A stretch of DNA of 6,536 nt from Nitrospirota bacterium (GTDB lineage Bacteria > Nitrospirota > Nitrospiria > Nitrospirales > UBA8639), in contig QIMB01000359.1 in the NCBI GenBank assembly GCA_003233615.1, positions 1-6,536 of the forward strand. Direction: 5' to 3'. The translations under genes were made by a program, and so were the position numbers. Of the stretch, positions 5,042-6,536 are shown in pieces. The notes beneath the pieces are model-generated. The model saw nothing but the letters and a program-made list of their open reading frames with translations, did not search any database and was not told the DNA's origin. The stretch's first letter is position 1, and each line of letters begins with the position of its first letter.

Positions 5042-6170
5042 TTGGATACTGCCTGGAGTGCTCCTGATACTGGGAGGTGGTGGGGGATATGTCTTAGGAC
5101 ATCGCAATGGGGAATCACGAATTGCTGATCTTGAAAAACAATTGCAAGAATCAGCAACGCGAGTTGCCGCGACACAGAAAAATTGGAAAGAATTCTGCCG
5201 GTGCCTCACGCCAGTGTTCCCAGTCTTCGTCGGACAACTGAAAGCCGTGATTCAAGAAACAGAGCAAGCGGCGTCGGCGTTGATTATGCGTTTTCAGAAA
5301 ATATCCCAACAAGCCCGGGAATCCGCCACGGAGACGGAAGCCATGCTCAATATGGGGGAAGGTGATGGGTCTGGCAATGAGATGAGCGTGGAACGCATTC
5401 TGAATGACACAAAAACGACCATGCAAATGTTTGTCGATCAAGTCACGCAAACGTCGAGAGTCACGGCCACAACCGTCGGTGTGATGGAAGAAGCAGTTGC
5501 GACGACCTCACAAATATCCGAAGTCGTGGAAGAAGTCGAATTTATTGCCGATCAAACACGATTGCTCGCGTTGAATGCCGCCATTGAAGCGGCTCGTGCA
5601 GGCGAACATGGACGAGGCTTTGCCGTGGTGGCGGATGAAGTGACCAAACTCGCCAATCGTTCGGGACAAGCAGCAGAAAAAATTAGCTCATTGGCGGCGG
5701 CAGTCAAAGGGACGACGGAATCGGCCATGGCCGAACTCCAAGTATTAGCCGCGTTAGATATCTCATCAACCTTAGACGCTCAACAAAATATTATGGCCAT
5801 GACCGAGGTTATGGTGGACAAGAATACGGCCTTGAAAGAAAGTGTCGGGCAGAACTCAGGACGAGCAAAGGAGCTCGGCAACGATATCGGGCAGATTGTG
5901 ATGTCCATGCAATTTCAGGACATTACTCGACAGAAATTGGAACATGTCTATCAACCACTCGAGGCTATTCACGTTCCCTTACAAGCCGTTGTAGATAATT
6001 CGGGTGACACGTACATGTTGCCAGGCGTGATCGAAGAAATTCGCAGTATCAAACATGGATATTCCATGGAATCGGAACGACTGACGATTCAAGCTGCGCA
6101 TGCGGGTGAAGACGCCGTCATGGTGGGAACTGGTGGTGGGAACGACGATGACACGGTGACATTGTTCTAA
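5028..6170 (+). CDS. Methyl-accepting chemotaxis protein without periplasmic sensor domain
   Basis: This encodes a 380-residue chemoreceptor. One N-terminal membrane segment (residues 6-24) contains a run of five glycines (16-20). There is no second membrane helix, periplasmic ligand domain or HAMP domain. Residues 50-120 form a helical region with Q-x-E-Q-A-x-x-A-L-x-x-R-F spacing, as seen in HAMP-less receptors. The signalling hairpin is canonical: IADQTRLLALNAAIEAARAG (173-192) then GRGFAVVADEVTKLANRS, with the tip around Glu187 and Arg190 that binds CheA and CheW. Downstream, MSMQFQDITRQKL is also typical of this receptor group. The C-terminus is acidic and ends DDDTVTLF, with no NWETF-type CheR tether. 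It is predicted to sit in the inner membrane and sense a cytoplasmic or membrane cue. The stop codon is directly followed by repeat R6. Confidence 0.93.
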   Translation: MVSIDWILPGVLLILGGGGGYVLGHRNGESRIADLEKQLQESATRVAATQKNWKEFCRCLTPVFPVFVGQLKAVIQETEQAASALIMRFQKISQQARESATETEAMLNMGEGDGSGNEMSVERILNDTKTTMQMFVDQVTQTSRVTATTVGVMEEAVATTSQISEVVEEVEFIADQTRLLALNAAIEAARAGEHGRGFAVVADEVTKLANRSGQAAEKISSLAAAVKGTTESAMAELQVLAALDISSTLDAQQNIMAMTEVMVDKNTALKESVGQNSGRAKELGNDIGQIVMSMQFQDITRQKLEHVYQPLEAIHVPLQAVVDNSGDTYMLPGVIEEIRSIKHGYSMESERLTIQAAHAGEDAVMVGTGGGNDDDTVTLF

Positions 6171-6271
6171 GAAAGGGAGAAGTGAGAAGTAAAAAATATG
6201 AGAAGGAAAAAGGGAAAAGATCAGAAAAATGATTCTCTTTTGCTTCTCACATCTAACTTCTCCCTTCTCAC
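6171..6271. repeat. Intergenic inverted repeat R6 between chemoreceptor and cheY
   Basis: It starts at the base after the chemoreceptor stop. GGGAGAAGT (6175-6183) pairs with ACTTCTCCC (6256-6264), TGAGAAG (6199-6205) with CTTCTCA (6243-6249), and ATCA (6220-6223) with TGAT (6230-6233), giving a nested long hairpin. The left arm is purine-rich with GTGAGAAG units, as in R1, R2 and R5. It sits between two genes expected to be co-transcribed, so it may attenuate rather than end transcription. Confidence 0.7.
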
Positions 6272-6319
6272 TAATGCAAGACATGATGTACAAGCAACTG
6301 AAACAAGAGAGGAAAAGCC

Positions 6320-6536
6320 ATGGGCAAGACCATACTCGTAGTTGATGATTCCGTTTCTATGCGGCAAATGGTGAGTTTCACCCTCACGGGTGCTGGCTAC
6401 GACGTGGTGGAAGCCGGTGATGGGAAAGAAGCTGTCGATAAGTTAAACGGCGGAGCCAAACCGAATCTTGTTATTACCGATTTGAATATGCCTAATATGG
6501 ATGGCATCCAACTGATTAAGGCAATTCGAGGTATGG
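6320..6536 (+). CDS. CheY-type response regulator, N-terminal part (runs off the window)
   Basis: The first 72 codons of a stand-alone-type receiver are present; the rest lies beyond the window. TILVVDDS at 4-11 supplies the acidic pair Asp9-Asp10, and TDLNMPNMDG at 53-62 contains the phospho-acceptor Asp54. The D-S-x-x-M-R pattern at 10-15 and the asparagine at Asp+2 are characteristic of CheY-like regulators in CheA clusters. GAGAGGA at 6307-6313 provides the ribosome binding site, with seven bases to the ATG. It is probably phosphorylated by a CheA encoded further downstream and then acts on the flagellar motor or another output. The missing C-terminal half would show the conserved Lys and whether an output domain is attached, so a longer regulator is possible. 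Confidence 0.88.
   Translation, partial: MGKTILVVDDSVSMRQMVSFTLTGAGYDVVEAGDGKEAVDKLNGGAKPNLVITDLNMPNMDGIQLIKAIRGM

Overview
This window looks like a stretch of a bacterial flagellar and chemotaxis gene cluster carrying a partner-switching regulatory module. It opens with the last 29 codons of a FliA-type sigma-28 gene (+). A convergent HDOD-domain gene (-) follows. Then comes a run of + strand genes: a response regulator fused to a SpoIIE-type PP2C phosphatase, a response regulator fused to an RsbW-like ATPase, a STAS anti-anti-sigma protein, a second smaller STAS protein, a short membrane-anchored chemoreceptor and the start of a CheY. All genes are typical bacterial ones with Shine-Dalgarno sites. 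GC content is moderate, estimated by eye at a little under 50%. The gene content, together with abundant GTGAGAAG- and CGTGAGGCGT-type intergenic inverted repeats, makes me suspect a Nitrospirota member of moderate GC, perhaps Nitrospira-like. That is an inference, not something the sequence proves.

Layout: 1-90 fliA 3' end; 91-279 convergent gap filled by an inverted repeat; 280-1137 HDOD gene (-); 1138-1461 divergent gap with a 16-bp dyad and another inverted repeat; 1462-2700 REC-PP2C; 2701-2888 repeat-filled gap; 2889-3842 REC-ATPase; 3843-3961 gap; 3962-4306 STAS 1; 4307-4661 a 355-base gap with a repeat, a sigma-28-like promoter and a small dyad; 4662-4967 STAS 2; 4976-5041 a possible 21-codon ORF overlapping the next start; 5028-6170 chemoreceptor; 6171-6275 repeat; 6320 to the window end, cheY.

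How the genes may work together: the phosphatase, the kinase-like ATPase and STAS 1 are the three parts of a partner switch. The kinase would phosphorylate the STAS serine and the phosphatase would remove the phosphate. Each enzyme has its own receiver domain, so two phosphorelay inputs could set the STAS phosphorylation state. This resembles the Pseudomonas aeruginosa HsbR/HsbA system, in which a STAS protein controls the anti-sigma-28 factor FlgM, but here the enzymes sit on two polypeptides. The position beside fliA fits such a role. STAS 2, the chemoreceptor and CheY form a second, downstream chemotaxis block that may have its own sigma-28 promoter.

The most striking non-coding pattern is the repeat family. 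Purine-rich left arms and pyrimidine-rich right arms occupy nearly every intergenic gap, and several genes end inside or against the repeat.
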